Source: Streptomyces sp. ML-6
GTDB taxonomy: Bacteria; Actinomycetota; Actinomycetes; Streptomycetales; Streptomycetaceae
Length of the DNA stretch: 64,000 nucleotides
Assembly: GCF_030116705.1 (NCBI RefSeq)
Contig: NZ_JAOTIK010000001.1
Coordinates: 1,631,001 to 1,695,000, forward strand
Direction of reading: 5' to 3'
This document shows positions 34,802-43,502 of this stretch, in pieces (position 1 is the first letter of the stretch; each line of letters begins with the position of its first letter). The position numbers and the translations under genes were made by a program. The notes beneath the pieces were generated by a model. The model saw only the letters and a list, made by a program, of their open reading frames with translations. It was not told where the DNA came from and searched no databases.

Positions 34802-36620
34802 ATGCCGTTGAACCGTAGGACGTTCCTGGGCGCATCGGCGGCTGCCGGTGCGGGTGTGGCGGTCGTGGGGGGGTTCCGCGGTGCCTGCTGCGGCTCATGG
34901 TCATGGTCATGGTTCCGGTCACGGCCATGGGCGTCCGTCAAAGCGGTACTCGTTCACCGTGATGGGGACGACGGATCTGCATGGGAACGTCTTCAATTGG
35001 GACTATTTCACGGACAGGGAGTTCGACGACAAGGCGCACAACGATGTGGGTCTGGCGAAGATTTCGACGTTGGTGGAGCGGGTGCGCCGGGAGAAGGGGC
35101 GTCGCAACACGTTGTTGATCGACGCGGGTGACACGATTCAGGGCACTCAGTTGTCGTACTACTACGCGAAGGTCGATCCGATCACGGCGCGGCGTGGGCC
35201 GGTGCATCCGATGGCGCAGGCGATGAATGCGATCGGTTATGACGCGGCGGCGTTGGGGAATCACGAGTTCAATTACGGTATTCCGGTGCTGCGGAAGTTC
35301 GAGGAGCAGTGCGATTTTCCGTTGCTGGGTGCGAATGCGTTGGATGCGAAGTCGTTGCGGCCGGCGTTTGCGCCGTATGTCATCAAGCGGATGCGTACTC
35401 CGTACGGCCGGGATGTGAGGGTGGCGATTCTGGGGTTGACCAATCCGGGGATCGCGATCTGGGACAAGGCGAATGTGGGTGGGAGGATGGTGTTCCCGGG
35501 GCTGGAGGAGCAGGCGGCGAAATTTGTGCCGCGGCTTCGTTCCATGGGTGCGGATGTGGTGATCGTGTCGGCGCATTCGGGGAGCAGTGGTACGTCGTCG
35601 TACGGTGATCAGTTGCCGTATGTGGAGAATGCGGCGGGTCTGGTGGCCGAGCAGGTGCCGGGTATCGATGCGATTTTGGTGGGGCATGCGCATCAGGAAA
35701 TTCCCGAGTACTTCGTGGAGAACAAGCGGACGGGGAGGAGGGTGGTGCTCTCCGAGCCGTTGAAGTGGGGGCAGCGGCTGGCGCTGTTCGACTTCGATCT
35801 GGTGTGGGAGAGGGGTCGCTGGGTGGTGGAGAAGGTGGGTTCGCGGGTGTTGAACTCCAACACAGTGGAGGAGGACCCGAAGATCACGGGGTTGCTGGCG
35901 GACGAGCACGAGAAGGTCGTGGCGTATGTCAATCAGGTGATCGGTACGTCGACGGCGGCGATGACGACGGCGGAGGCGGCGTGGAAGGACGAGCCGATCA
36001 TTGATCTGATCAATGTCGTCCAGGCGGAGACGGTGAAGGCGGCGTTGGCGGGTGGGGAGTATGCGGGGCTTCCGGTGCTCTCGCAGGCGTCGTGTTTTTC
36101 GCGTACGGCGCAGATTCCGGCCGGTGATGTGACGATCAAGGATGCGGCGGGGTTGTATCCGTTCGAGAACACGCTTGAGGCACGGTTGCTGACGGGTGCG
36201 CAGGTGCGGGATTATTTGGAGTTCTCGGCGCGGTATTACGTGCAGACGCCGGTGGGTGTGCCGGTGGACACGGCGAAGCTGACGAATGCGGACAACACTC
36301 CGGATTACAACTACGATGCGGTGTCGGGTCTGACGTATGAGATCGACATTGCGAAGCCGGTTGGTTCGCGGATCGTGAATCTGGCGTTCGAGGGGAAGCC
36401 GGTCGATCCGGCGGCGCGGTTCGTGCTGGCGGTGAATAACTACCGGGCCAGTGGTGGGGGGAACTTCCCGCATGTGGCGGGTGCGGAGCAGTTGTGGGCG
36501 AATTCGGAGGAGATTCGGAACACGATTATTTCTTGGGTGCAGGCGAAGGGTTCGGTGGATGGTGCGCAGTTCGCTTCGGTGGGCTGGCGTCTGACGCGTG
36601 AGGGTACGCCGGTGTTCTGA
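34802..36620 (+). CDS. Tat-exported metallophosphatase/5'-nucleotidase, frameshifted in the signal peptide
   Basis: The body, open from about 34848, has the metallophosphoesterase motifs TDLHGNVFNWDYF, DAGDTIQGTQLSYYYAK, GNHEFNYG, VSAHSGSSG and GHAHQEIPEYF, then a 5'-nucleotidase C-terminal domain (substrate stacking region NYRASGGGNFPHV). It should hydrolyse nucleotides or cyclic nucleotides outside the cell. Its own frame lacks a credible start. A Tat signal peptide (MPLNRRTFLGASAAAGAGVAVVG) with ATG at 34802 and GGAGAAGA upstream lies in another frame; the frames meet at a run of seven G (34867-34873). Removing one G gives a continuous signal peptide followed by GSAVPAAAHGHGHG and the enzyme. 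This is either a real one-base insertion or an assembly error. Confidence 0.88.
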
Positions 36621-36753
36621 TCGGTCCGGTGGTCTGATCGGTCCGGCGTGCTGGGCAGTCCGGCGTGCTGGGCAGTCCGGTGGTCTGATCGGTCCGGTGG
36701 TCTGATCGGTCTGGCGTTCTGGGCAGTTCGGTGTTCTGGGCGGTTCTGTGTGG
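36618..36753 (+). repeat. eight tandem 17-bp units after the nucleotidase gene
   Basis: Units run from 36618 to 36753 without gaps, in two alternating forms: TGATCGGTCCGGTGGTC and TGGGCAGTCCGGCGTGC, in the order A A B B A A B B with later copies drifting. The first unit starts inside the stop codon of the nucleotidase gene. The unit is not a multiple of three and no protein is encoded. Confidence 0.9.
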
Positions 36754-36788
36754 GGCGGCCGTTCTCTCCTGTGGGAGGGGCGGCCGCC
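36754..36788. terminator. terminator between nucleotidase and hydroxylase genes
   Basis: GGCGGCCG (36754-36761) pairs with CGGCCGCC (36781-36788), with an inner stem CTC/GAG and CC/GG around TGT. It lies in the gap between convergent genes, after the repeat array. Confidence 0.75.
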
Positions 36789-36810
36789 TTCTGCGTGTGT
36801 GTGGGGGGGG

Positions 36811-38241
36811 TCAGTTGCCGTGGGTGAGGGGGGTGAGGTCGGAGTTCTGGGTGGGGATGTGGGGGCCGCGGGGGGTTCGGGGGGTGAGGCCGAAGGTGGT
36901 GAAGGCGGTGCGTTCGGGGAGGGGGTAGGGGTTGGTGCCGGTGAGGTCGTTGAGGATGGTGGCGCTGCGCCAGGCGGCGAGTCCGAGGTCGGGGGCGCCG
37001 ACGCCGTGGGTGTGGCGTTCGGCGTTCTGTACGTAGATGTGGCCGGTGATGGCGGGGTCGAGGACGAGGCGGAAGTGGTCGTCGATGCGGGGGCGTTGGG
37101 AGGCGTCGCGGTGCAGGTGGGGTTCGAGGCCGGCGAGGAGGCGGGTGAGTGGGCGTTCGCGGTAGCCGGTGGCGAGGATGACGGCGTCGGTGGTGAGGCG
37201 GGTGCGGGTGTTTTGTTGGGTGTGTTCGAGGTGGAGTTCGATGCGGGTGTTGGTCAGGCGTCCGGCGGTGCGTACGGAGACTCCGGGGGTGAGGGTGGTG
37301 TGGGGCCAGCCTCCGTGGAGGGTGCGGTGGTAGAGCTCGTCGTGGATGGCGGTGATGGTGTCGGTGTCGATGCCTTTGTGGAGTTGCCATTGGCGGGGGA
37401 TGAGTTCGTCGCGTACGGGTTCGGGGAGGGCGTGGAAGTAGTGGGTGTAGTCGGGGGTGAAGTGTTCGAGGCCGAGTTTTGAGTACTCCATGGGGGCGAA
37501 GGCCTGGGTGCGGGTGAGCCAGTGGAGGTTTTCGTGGCCGTGGGGGCGGGCGCGTAGGAGGTCGAGGAAGATTTCGGCGCCGGATTGTCCGGAGCCGATG
37601 ATGGTGATGTGTTCGGCGTCGAGGAGTTCTTGGCGGTGGTGGAGGTAGTCGGCGGAGTGGATGACGGGGGTGTTTTCGTCTTCGGTGAGGGGGCGTAGGG
37701 GTTCGGGGATGTGGGGTTCGGTGCCGATGCCGAGGGCGATGTTGCGGGCGTGGGTGCGGCCGAGTGCTTGGGCTTCGCCGTCGGGGTCGAGTTGGGTGAA
37801 GTCGATTTCGAAGAGTTGGTGTTGTTGGTTCCAGCGGATGGCGTCGATCTGGTGGTTGAAGTGGAGGTTGGGGAGTTGGTGGGTGACCCAGCGGCAGTAG
37901 GCGTCGTATTCGGCGCGTTGGATGTGGAAGCGTTCGGCGAAGTAGAAGGGGAAGAGTCGGTCGCGGCTGCGGAGGTAGTTGAGGAAGGTCCAGGGGTTGG
38001 TGGGGTCGGCGAGGGTGACGAGGTCGGCGAGGAAGGGGACTTGGAGGGTGGCGCCTTCGATGAGGAGGCCGGGGTGCCAGTGGAAGGCGGGGCGTTGTTC
38101 GTAGAAGGCGGTGGTGGGGGGATGGTGGTGGGTGGTGGGGATGTTGTGGGCGAGGGCGGCGAGGGAGAGGTTGAAGGGGCCGATGCCGATGCCGGCGAGG
38201 TCGTGGGGGTGGTGGGGGTCGGGGGTGGGGAGGTCGGTCAT
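36811..38241 (-). CDS. L-lysine/ornithine/diamine N-monooxygenase family protein (DesB/IucD-like)
   Basis: 476 residues. It belongs to the flavin N-hydroxylating monooxygenases (K_oxygenase, COG3486). The FAD site is LAGIGIGPFNLSLAALA (residues about 15-31), followed by FHWHPGLLIEGATLQVPFLADLVTLADPTNPWTFLNYL, which is highly conserved in the family. The NADPH site is TIIGSGQSGAEIFLDLL, and the late motif is DAVILATGYRERPL. It should convert the terminal amine of lysine or a diamine to a hydroxylamine using O2 and NADPH. Its ATG overlaps the decarboxylase stop by 4 bases (ATGA), so the two proteins are made together, as with DesA and DesB of desferrioxamine synthesis. No acyltransferase or siderophore synthetase lies next to it. 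Confidence 0.9.
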   Translation of the reverse strand: MTDLPTPDPHHPHDLAGIGIGPFNLSLAALAHNIPTTHHHPPTTAFYEQRPAFHWHPGLLIEGATLQVPFLADLVTLADPTNPWTFLNYLRSRDRLFPFYFAERFHIQRAEYDAYCRWVTHQLPNLHFNHQIDAIRWNQQHQLFEIDFTQLDPDGEAQALGRTHARNIALGIGTEPHIPEPLRPLTEDENTPVIHSADYLHHRQELLDAEHITIIGSGQSGAEIFLDLLRARPHGHENLHWLTRTQAFAPMEYSKLGLEHFTPDYTHYFHALPEPVRDELIPRQWQLHKGIDTDTITAIHDELYHRTLHGGWPHTTLTPGVSVRTAGRLTNTRIELHLEHTQQNTRTRLTTDAVILATGYRERPLTRLLAGLEPHLHRDASQRPRIDDHFRLVLDPAITGHIYVQNAERHTHGVGAPDLGLAAWRSATILNDLTGTNPYPLPERTAFTTFGLTPRTPRGPHIPTQNSDLTPLTHGN

Positions 38242-39635
38242 CGGGGGGTGTTGCCTTCCGCGAGGTCGTGGGTGAGTTGGTCGACGAGGTCGAGGAGGGT
38301 GCGGAGGTCGTCGGGGGTGGTGTGGGGGTTGAGGAGGGTGGCTTTGAGCCAGAGTCGGTTGTTGGTGTGGGCGCGGCCGAGTACGGCTTGGCCGCGGGTG
38401 AGGAGGGTGCGGCGGATGGTGGCGACGGTGTGGTCGTCGGCGTTGGTGGGGCGGAAGAGGACGGTGCTGATGGTGGGGCGGTCGTAGAGGTCGAGGGTGG
38501 GGGTTTTGGTGATGAGGTCGGCGAGGTGGTGGGCGGTGGTGAGGGTGTGGTCGATGAGGTGGGCGAGTCCGGTGCGGCCGAGGGCGCGGAGGGTGACGGC
38601 GATTTTGAGTGCGTCGGGGCGGCGGGTGGTGCGCAGGGAGCGGCCGAGGAGGTCGGGGAGGCCGGCTTCGGTGTCGTCGTCGGCGTTGAGGTAGGGGGCG
38701 TGGTGGTGGAGGGGGGTGAGGTGGTGGCGGTGGGGGACGGCGAGGATGCCGGCGGGTGCGGGTTGCCAGCCGATTTTGTGGAGGTCGAGGGTGACGCTGT
38801 GGGCGCGGTCGAGGCCGTGGAGTTTGTTGCGGTGGGTGGGGCTGAGGAGGAGGGGTCCGCCGTAGGCGGCGTCGATGTGGAGTTCGGCGCCGTGGTGGTC
38901 GCAGAGGTCGGCGATGTCGGTGAGGGGGTCGATGTGGCCGGTGTCGGTGGTGCCTGCGGTGGCGGTGACGAGGAGGGGTGGTTGGAGTCGGGTGAGGGTT
39001 TTTTCGAGGGCGGTGAGGTCCATGGTGCCGGTGGGGGCGGGGATGGTGATGGGTTGGGGGAGGCCGAGGAGCCAGGCGGCGCGGGTGATGCTGTGGTGTG
39101 CGTTGGTGGCGTGGATGGTTTGTACGGGGCCGTTGCGTTCGCGGGCGAGGAGGAGGGCGAGTTGGTTGGATTCGGTGCCGCCGGTGGTGATGAGGGCGTC
39201 GGGTGTGGGGTGGTGGGGGTAGATCTCGGTGGCGAGGGCGGTGGTGAGGTCGGCTTCGAGGGCGGAGGCGGCGGGGGCTTGGTCCCAGGAGTCCATGGAG
39301 GGGTTGAGGGCGCTGGCGGCGAGGTCGGCTGCGGCGGCGAGGGCGAGGGGTGGGGTGTGGAGGTGGGCGGTGCAGAGGGGGTGTGCGGGGTCTGCGGCGC
39401 CTTCGGTGAGTGCGGTGACGAGGGTGCGCAGGGCTTCGTGGGGTCCGGTGCCGTGGTCGGGGATGACGGGGTGGGTGGCGGTGCGGGTGCGGGGGGTGAC
39501 GGCGTCGGGTCCGCCGGTGGGGAGGGGGCCGTGGCGTCGGCGGGTTCCTTCGTGGAGTGCGGTGAGGACGGTGTCGAGGAGGGGGCGTAGTGCGGTGGGG
39601 CCGTTGGTGGATCCGGCGAGGGGTGGGGTGGGCAT
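38238..39635 (-). CDS. PLP-dependent group II decarboxylase (DesA-like lysine/diaminobutyrate decarboxylase)
   Basis: 465 residues from the ATG at 39635, chosen for GAAAGGG upstream; the open frame extends 74 codons further without similarity. Group II (DDC-family) features: STNGPTALRPLLDTVL, NPSMDSWDQAPAASALEADL, LITTGGTESNQLALLLAR, TAGTTDTGHIDPL, HIDAAYGGPLLLS with the Asp that contacts the pyridine ring, and SVTLDLHKIGWQPAPAGIL with the PLP lysine (about residue 287). It probably decarboxylates lysine, ornithine or diaminobutyrate to a diamine for the hydroxylase encoded next. Among known pairs, DesA-DesB is the closest in logic. The gene is divergent in function but on the same strand as pepN upstream. 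Confidence 0.88.
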   Translation of the reverse strand: MPTPPLAGSTNGPTALRPLLDTVLTALHEGTRRRHGPLPTGGPDAVTPRTRTATHPVIPDHGTGPHEALRTLVTALTEGAADPAHPLCTAHLHTPPLALAAAADLAASALNPSMDSWDQAPAASALEADLTTALATEIYPHHPTPDALITTGGTESNQLALLLARERNGPVQTIHATNAHHSITRAAWLLGLPQPITIPAPTGTMDLTALEKTLTRLQPPLLVTATAGTTDTGHIDPLTDIADLCDHHGAELHIDAAYGGPLLLSPTHRNKLHGLDRAHSVTLDLHKIGWQPAPAGILAVPHRHHLTPLHHHAPYLNADDDTEAGLPDLLGRSLRTTRRPDALKIAVTLRALGRTGLAHLIDHTLTTAHHLADLITKTPTLDLYDRPTISTVLFRPTNADDHTVATIRRTLLTRGQAVLGRAHTNNRLWLKATLLNPHTTPDDLRTLLDLVDQLTHDLAEGNTPR

Positions 39636-39820
39636 GGGTGGGGGCCCTTTCGGGTGCGGGGGGGTGGGGCGTGGGTGGGCATGGGTGGGTATGTCAGCCT
39701 GTCCGGGTTTTCGGGTGTGTGGTCGGGGAGTTGGGTGATCTGAACCCGAAAGGGGGATGGGGGTGGGGGTTTGGGGCTGCTGTGGGGTGGTGCGGTGGTA
39801 TCGGGTTGTCGGACATGGGT

Positions 39821-39857
39821 GTGCCCGGCGTCTCCTTGTGCGAGGGACGCCGGGCAC
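39821..39857 (-). terminator. second hairpin downstream of pepN
   Basis: A perfect 12-bp stem GTGCCCGGCGTC/GACGCCGGGCAC with a 13-base loop. Confidence 0.75.
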
Positions 39858-39946
39858 GGGTGGGGTTGGTGTGAAGTTGTGGGTCCGGTGGGTCTGGTTC
39901 GGGGCTGTGTGGTTTGTGGGCCTGGTGGGGGGGTTGCAGGGCCTGT

Positions 39947-39976
39947 GGCCCGGCCGTTGTGTGGGGCGGCCGGGCC
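39947..39976 (-). terminator. terminator immediately after pepN
   Basis: A perfect 10-bp stem GGCCCGGCCG/CGGCCGGGCC with a 10-base loop, 7 bases after the pepN stop. Confidence 0.8.
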
Positions 39977-39983
39977 GGTCGGG

Positions 39984-42533
39984 TCAGTGGGTGGTGCGTA
40001 CGGTGAGGGCTCGGCGCAGGTCGTCGATCTGGTCGACGAGTTTGCGGTGCAGGGCGGGGGTGAGGGCTTCGTCTTCGAGGGCCTGTTCGCCGAGTCGGAG
40101 GTTTTCGGTGTCGATGGCGTGGGCCGGGAAGGCGTGGCGTCCTGCGGCTTCCGCGATGGCGGGTCCTCGGCGGGCGGCGAGGGCGGTGGCGTCGGGGTAG
40201 AAGCGGGGGACGTAGTCGCGTACGAGGTCGGCCTGTTCGGGCTGCCAGAAGCCTTGGGCGATGGCGGTGAAGAGGTAGTTGGAGAGGCTGTCGTCGTGGA
40301 ACATGGCCTGCCAGGCGGTGGCTTTGGCCTCGGGGGTGGGGAAGGCGGCGCGGCAGCGGGCGGCGCCTTCCTGTCCGGTGGCGCTGGGGTCCTGTTCGAG
40401 TTCGGCGGCGATGGTGGCTTCGTCGGTGGCGCCGAGGACGGAGAGGCGGTTGAGGATGCGCCAGCGGAGTTCGGGGTCGAGTTCGGGGCCGCCGGGGACG
40501 GTGCCGTTGGTGAGCCAGTCGTGGATGGTGTCGGGTTGGGTGGCGGCGTCGATGAGGTGGCGTACGGCGATGAGGCGGAGGCCGGGGTTGTGGCCGTCCT
40601 CGGTGCGGCGGATGAGGTCGCGGCACAGGGCGGTGATGGTGGCGAGGGCGGCGGGGCGTTTTTCGGGTGCTGTGTAGTGGTCGGCGATGTGGGTGTGGGC
40701 GAAGGCGAGTACGCCTTGGGCGAGGGCGAGGTCGGTTTCGTGCGGGAGGTGGGTGCGGGCGGTTTCGAGGTAGGTGGTGGGGGCGAGTTCGCCGTCGCGG
40801 ACCATGTCGCGGGCGGTGTTCCAGATGACGGCGCGGGTCAGGGGGTCGGGTACGCCGGAGAGGGCGGTGAGGACGGTTTCCCAGGAGCGGGGGTCGAGGC
40901 GGATCTTGGCGTAGCCGAGGTCCTGGTCGTTGAGGACGAGGAGTGCGGGGCGGCGGCCGGGCAGGGCTTCGGCGGTGCCGTGGGCGGGGACGTCGATTTC
41001 GAACCGGTTGCGCAGGACGAGGGGGGTGATGCCGGTGGGGGTGTGGGTGTCGGGGTCGGGGTCGTAGGCGCCGACGGCGATGCGGTGGGGGCGGTTTCCG
41101 TGGTGGTCGACGGTGAGGGTCCAGGTGCCGTCGGATTCCTGGACGCGGGTGGTGAGGGTGTCGACTCCGGTGGTGCGCAGCCAGGTTTCGGCCCAGGCGT
41201 GGACGTCGCGGTCGGTGGCCGAGGCGAGGTTGTCGATGAAGTCGGCGAGGGTGGCGTTGGCGAATTTGTGGCGGGCGAAGTGGGTGTTGATGCCGGCCAG
41301 GAAGTCTTTCTCGCCGAGCCAGGTGACGAGTTGGCGCAGGGCGGAGGCGCCCTTGGCGTAGGAGATGCCGTCGAAGTTGAGCAGGGCGGAGGCGGTGTCG
41401 GGGACGGCGTCCGGGGCGGGGGCGACGGGGTGGGTGGAGGGGCGTTGGTCGGCGTCGTATCCCCAGCCCTTGCGGGCGACGCCGAAGTCGACCCAGGTGT
41501 CGGGGAAGGGGGCCTCTCCTGCTCGGAAGGAGTTGAGGGCTCGGGGGAGGGTGATTTCGGAGAGGGTCTGGTAGCCCATGTATTCGGCGAAGGACTCGTT
41601 GAGCCAGATGTCGTCCCACCAGGCGAGGGTGACGAGGTCGCCGAACCACATGTGGGCCATCTCGTGGGCGATGACCATGCCGCGGGTCTGGCGTTCGGTG
41701 TCGGTGACGGCGGAGCGGTAGATGAATTCGTCGCGGAAGGTGACGAGGCCGGGGTTTTCCATGGCGCCGGCGTTGAATTCGGGGACGAATGCCTGGTCGT
41801 AGGAGTCGAAGGGGTAGGGCTCGTCGAACTTTTCGTGGAAGCGGTCGAAGCAGGCCTTGGTGATGGCGAGGATTTCGTCGGCGTCCGCGTCGAGGTGGGG
41901 GGCGAGGGAGCGGCGGCAGTGGATGCCGAAGGGGAGTCCGGCGTGTTGGGTGGTCACGGAGTGCCAGGGGCCGGCGGCGATGGCGACGAGGTAGGTGGAG
42001 ATCAGGGGGGTGGGGGCCAGGGTCCAGCGGCCGTCGCCGTGGTGTTCGGAGATGCTGTTGCCGAGGACGGTCCAGCCTTGGGGGGCGGTGACGGTGAGTT
42101 CGAAGACGGATTTGAGGTCGGGCTGGTCGAAGGCGGCGAAGACGCGTTGGACGTCTTCCATGAAGAGTTGGGTGTAGGCGTAGGTTTCGCCGTCGGTGGG
42201 GTCGGTGAAGCGGTGCATGCCTTCGCCGGTGCGGGAGTAGTTCATGACTGCGTCGATGCGCAGTTCGTGGGGGCCGGCGGTGAGGGCGGTGAGGGGGAAG
42301 CGGTTTTCGACGAGGTGGGTGGGGTCGAGGGGTTGTCCGTCGAGGCTGATCGAGCGCAGGGTGGCCGGCTTGAGTTCGACGAAGGTGTCTCCGGCCGTGG
42401 TGGCGGTGAACTGGATGACGGTGCGGGAGTCGAAGGTCTCCTCCCCCGCGGTCAGATCGAGGTCGATCGTGTACTTGTGTGCGTCGAGGAACTGGGCTCG
42501 GGTCTGCGCTTCGTCGCGCGTCAGTACGGACAT
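39984..42533 (-). CDS. pepN: aminopeptidase N (M1 metallopeptidase)
   Basis: 849 residues from the ATG at 42533, which gives the usual actinobacterial N-terminus MSVLTRDEAQTRAQFLD; the longer open frame upstream is not conserved. The M1 active site is intact: the exopeptidase motif GAMEN (about residue 257), the zinc motif HEMAHMWFGDLVTLAWWDDIWLNESFAEY (HExxH and the third ligand Glu, about 288-311), and the downstream Tyr region. The C-terminal half is the ERAP1-like helical domain. It removes N-terminal residues from peptides in the cytoplasm. Full length. Confidence 0.96.
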   Translation of the reverse strand: MSVLTRDEAQTRAQFLDAHKYTIDLDLTAGEETFDSRTVIQFTATTAGDTFVELKPATLRSISLDGQPLDPTHLVENRFPLTALTAGPHELRIDAVMNYSRTGEGMHRFTDPTDGETYAYTQLFMEDVQRVFAAFDQPDLKSVFELTVTAPQGWTVLGNSISEHHGDGRWTLAPTPLISTYLVAIAAGPWHSVTTQHAGLPFGIHCRRSLAPHLDADADEILAITKACFDRFHEKFDEPYPFDSYDQAFVPEFNAGAMENPGLVTFRDEFIYRSAVTDTERQTRGMVIAHEMAHMWFGDLVTLAWWDDIWLNESFAEYMGYQTLSEITLPRALNSFRAGEAPFPDTWVDFGVARKGWGYDADQRPSTHPVAPAPDAVPDTASALLNFDGISYAKGASALRQLVTWLGEKDFLAGINTHFARHKFANATLADFIDNLASATDRDVHAWAETWLRTTGVDTLTTRVQESDGTWTLTVDHHGNRPHRIAVGAYDPDPDTHTPTGITPLVLRNRFEIDVPAHGTAEALPGRRPALLVLNDQDLGYAKIRLDPRSWETVLTALSGVPDPLTRAVIWNTARDMVRDGELAPTTYLETARTHLPHETDLALAQGVLAFAHTHIADHYTAPEKRPAALATITALCRDLIRRTEDGHNPGLRLIAVRHLIDAATQPDTIHDWLTNGTVPGGPELDPELRWRILNRLSVLGATDEATIAAELEQDPSATGQEGAARCRAAFPTPEAKATAWQAMFHDDSLSNYLFTAIAQGFWQPEQADLVRDYVPRFYPDATALAARRGPAIAEAAGRHAFPAHAIDTENLRLGEQALEDEALTPALHRKLVDQIDDLRRALTVRTTH

Positions 42534-42703
42534 GTGTCCATGCTGCCGTACGTGGTGGGCGTGCCGCAGGGGAGTTCTCCCAGGGCTGACCGGAACCCTG
42601 TGGTGGTTTCGGCGCGGGGTGTCCGGCGGGGGCGGGCCGTGCTGGTCGTGTGGTGGGAGGTGTGTTGTGCTGGTTGTCCGGTGGGGGCGTGTGGTGCGGG
42701 TGG

Positions 42704-43342
42704 TCAGTCCCGGTCGCCCCGGAAGTTTCGGTATTCGTTGTTCATGAGGTCCCAGAAGGAGCGGTGTCGGATGGCTCCCGGGAGCCAGTGGGCGAGGTAC
42801 CAGGCTTCCCATTCGCCGTCGGGTGTGACGACGCGCGGGTTGAGCAGGTAGACGTCGCCGCTTTCCGGGGTGTGGCTGATCTTGAGCATGTGGCTCAGGT
42901 ATTCGGTCCGTATGGTGCAGCAGTCCTGTTCGTCGCCGTAGACGAAGTACTCCTCGTCGGGTACGTCGTCCGTTCCTCCGTCGTCGTTCCAGCCTTCGAT
43001 CAGTTCAGGGTCGAGGTCTTTGGCCCAGTCGATCTCCCGGGTGGGCAGGAGTCGTGCGATCCCGTGGGTCGTGTCGAGCCATCCGTCGCTGGTGCCCAGG
43101 AATTCCCGGTAGCTCGGGGGGAGGTCGGCTCCCAGGCGTTGTTCGAGGTCGGCGAGTTCCTTCGGGGTCGCTCCGGTGGTGCCCAGCCATCGGGCCGCCC
43201 GTATTCCGGCGGGGAAGGGTTCGGCTCTCTCCTGTTCGTGCTGTACCGGGTCCAGCCATGCGTCGCTCCAGCGCTGGAGCAGATCGCGCCAGGGGTGGGT
43301 GGTGGGCTGGTGCTCGGGGTGTTCCTTCTCGGTGGCCGGCAT
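42704..43342 (-). CDS. SMI1/KNR4 (SUKH) family protein
   Basis: 212 residues, ATG start. The SUKH fold is shown by ATPKELADLEQRLGADLPPSYREFLGTSDGW (about residues 55-87), the family's core motif, and by the C-terminal EAWYLAHWLPGAIRHRSFWDLMNNEY. SUKH proteins often serve as immunity proteins against polymorphic toxins, but many Streptomyces copies stand alone. No toxin lies beside it here, so the role is open. The acidic middle (WNDDGGTDDVPDEEYFVYGDEQDCC) is unusual. Confidence 0.87.
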   Translation of the reverse strand: MPATEKEHPEHQPTTHPWRDLLQRWSDAWLDPVQHEQERAEPFPAGIRAARWLGTTGATPKELADLEQRLGADLPPSYREFLGTSDGWLDTTHGIARLLPTREIDWAKDLDPELIEGWNDDGGTDDVPDEEYFVYGDEQDCCTIRTEYLSHMLKISHTPESGDVYLLNPRVVTPDGEWEAWYLAHWLPGAIRHRSFWDLMNNEYRNFRGDRD

Positions 43343-43502
43343 GTCGGGAGGGTACGTGGGGGTGCTGACGCCCCGGCCGGGGTGGTGGTGGGTTTTGCAA
43401 CCGTGGGGGGTGTGGGTGCGTCCCGGTGTGGGACGGGTGTGGGACGGGTGTGGCGGGCCGGGCGAGCGGGGTGGGCAGTGGGTGGAGTGATGGTGGGGTC
43501 GG

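Larger units (their letters stand above)
39636..39983 (-). promoter_or_regulatory. 348-bp gap with pepN terminators and decarboxylase promoter
   Basis: From the pepN side there are two hairpins (39947-39976 and 39821-39857). Nearer the decarboxylase an imperfect palindrome TTCGGGTTCAGATCACCCAA (minus strand, 39750-39731) shares 13 of 19 positions with the DmdR/IdeR iron box if one base is inserted; this is weak. No ORF is credible. Confidence 0.45.

Noticed and set aside
36440..39682. A 1080-codon minus-strand ORF across the hydroxylase and decarboxylase genes
   Set aside because: It is in another frame of two well-supported genes and consists of Pro/Thr/Ser/His/Arg runs typical of GC-rich shadow frames.
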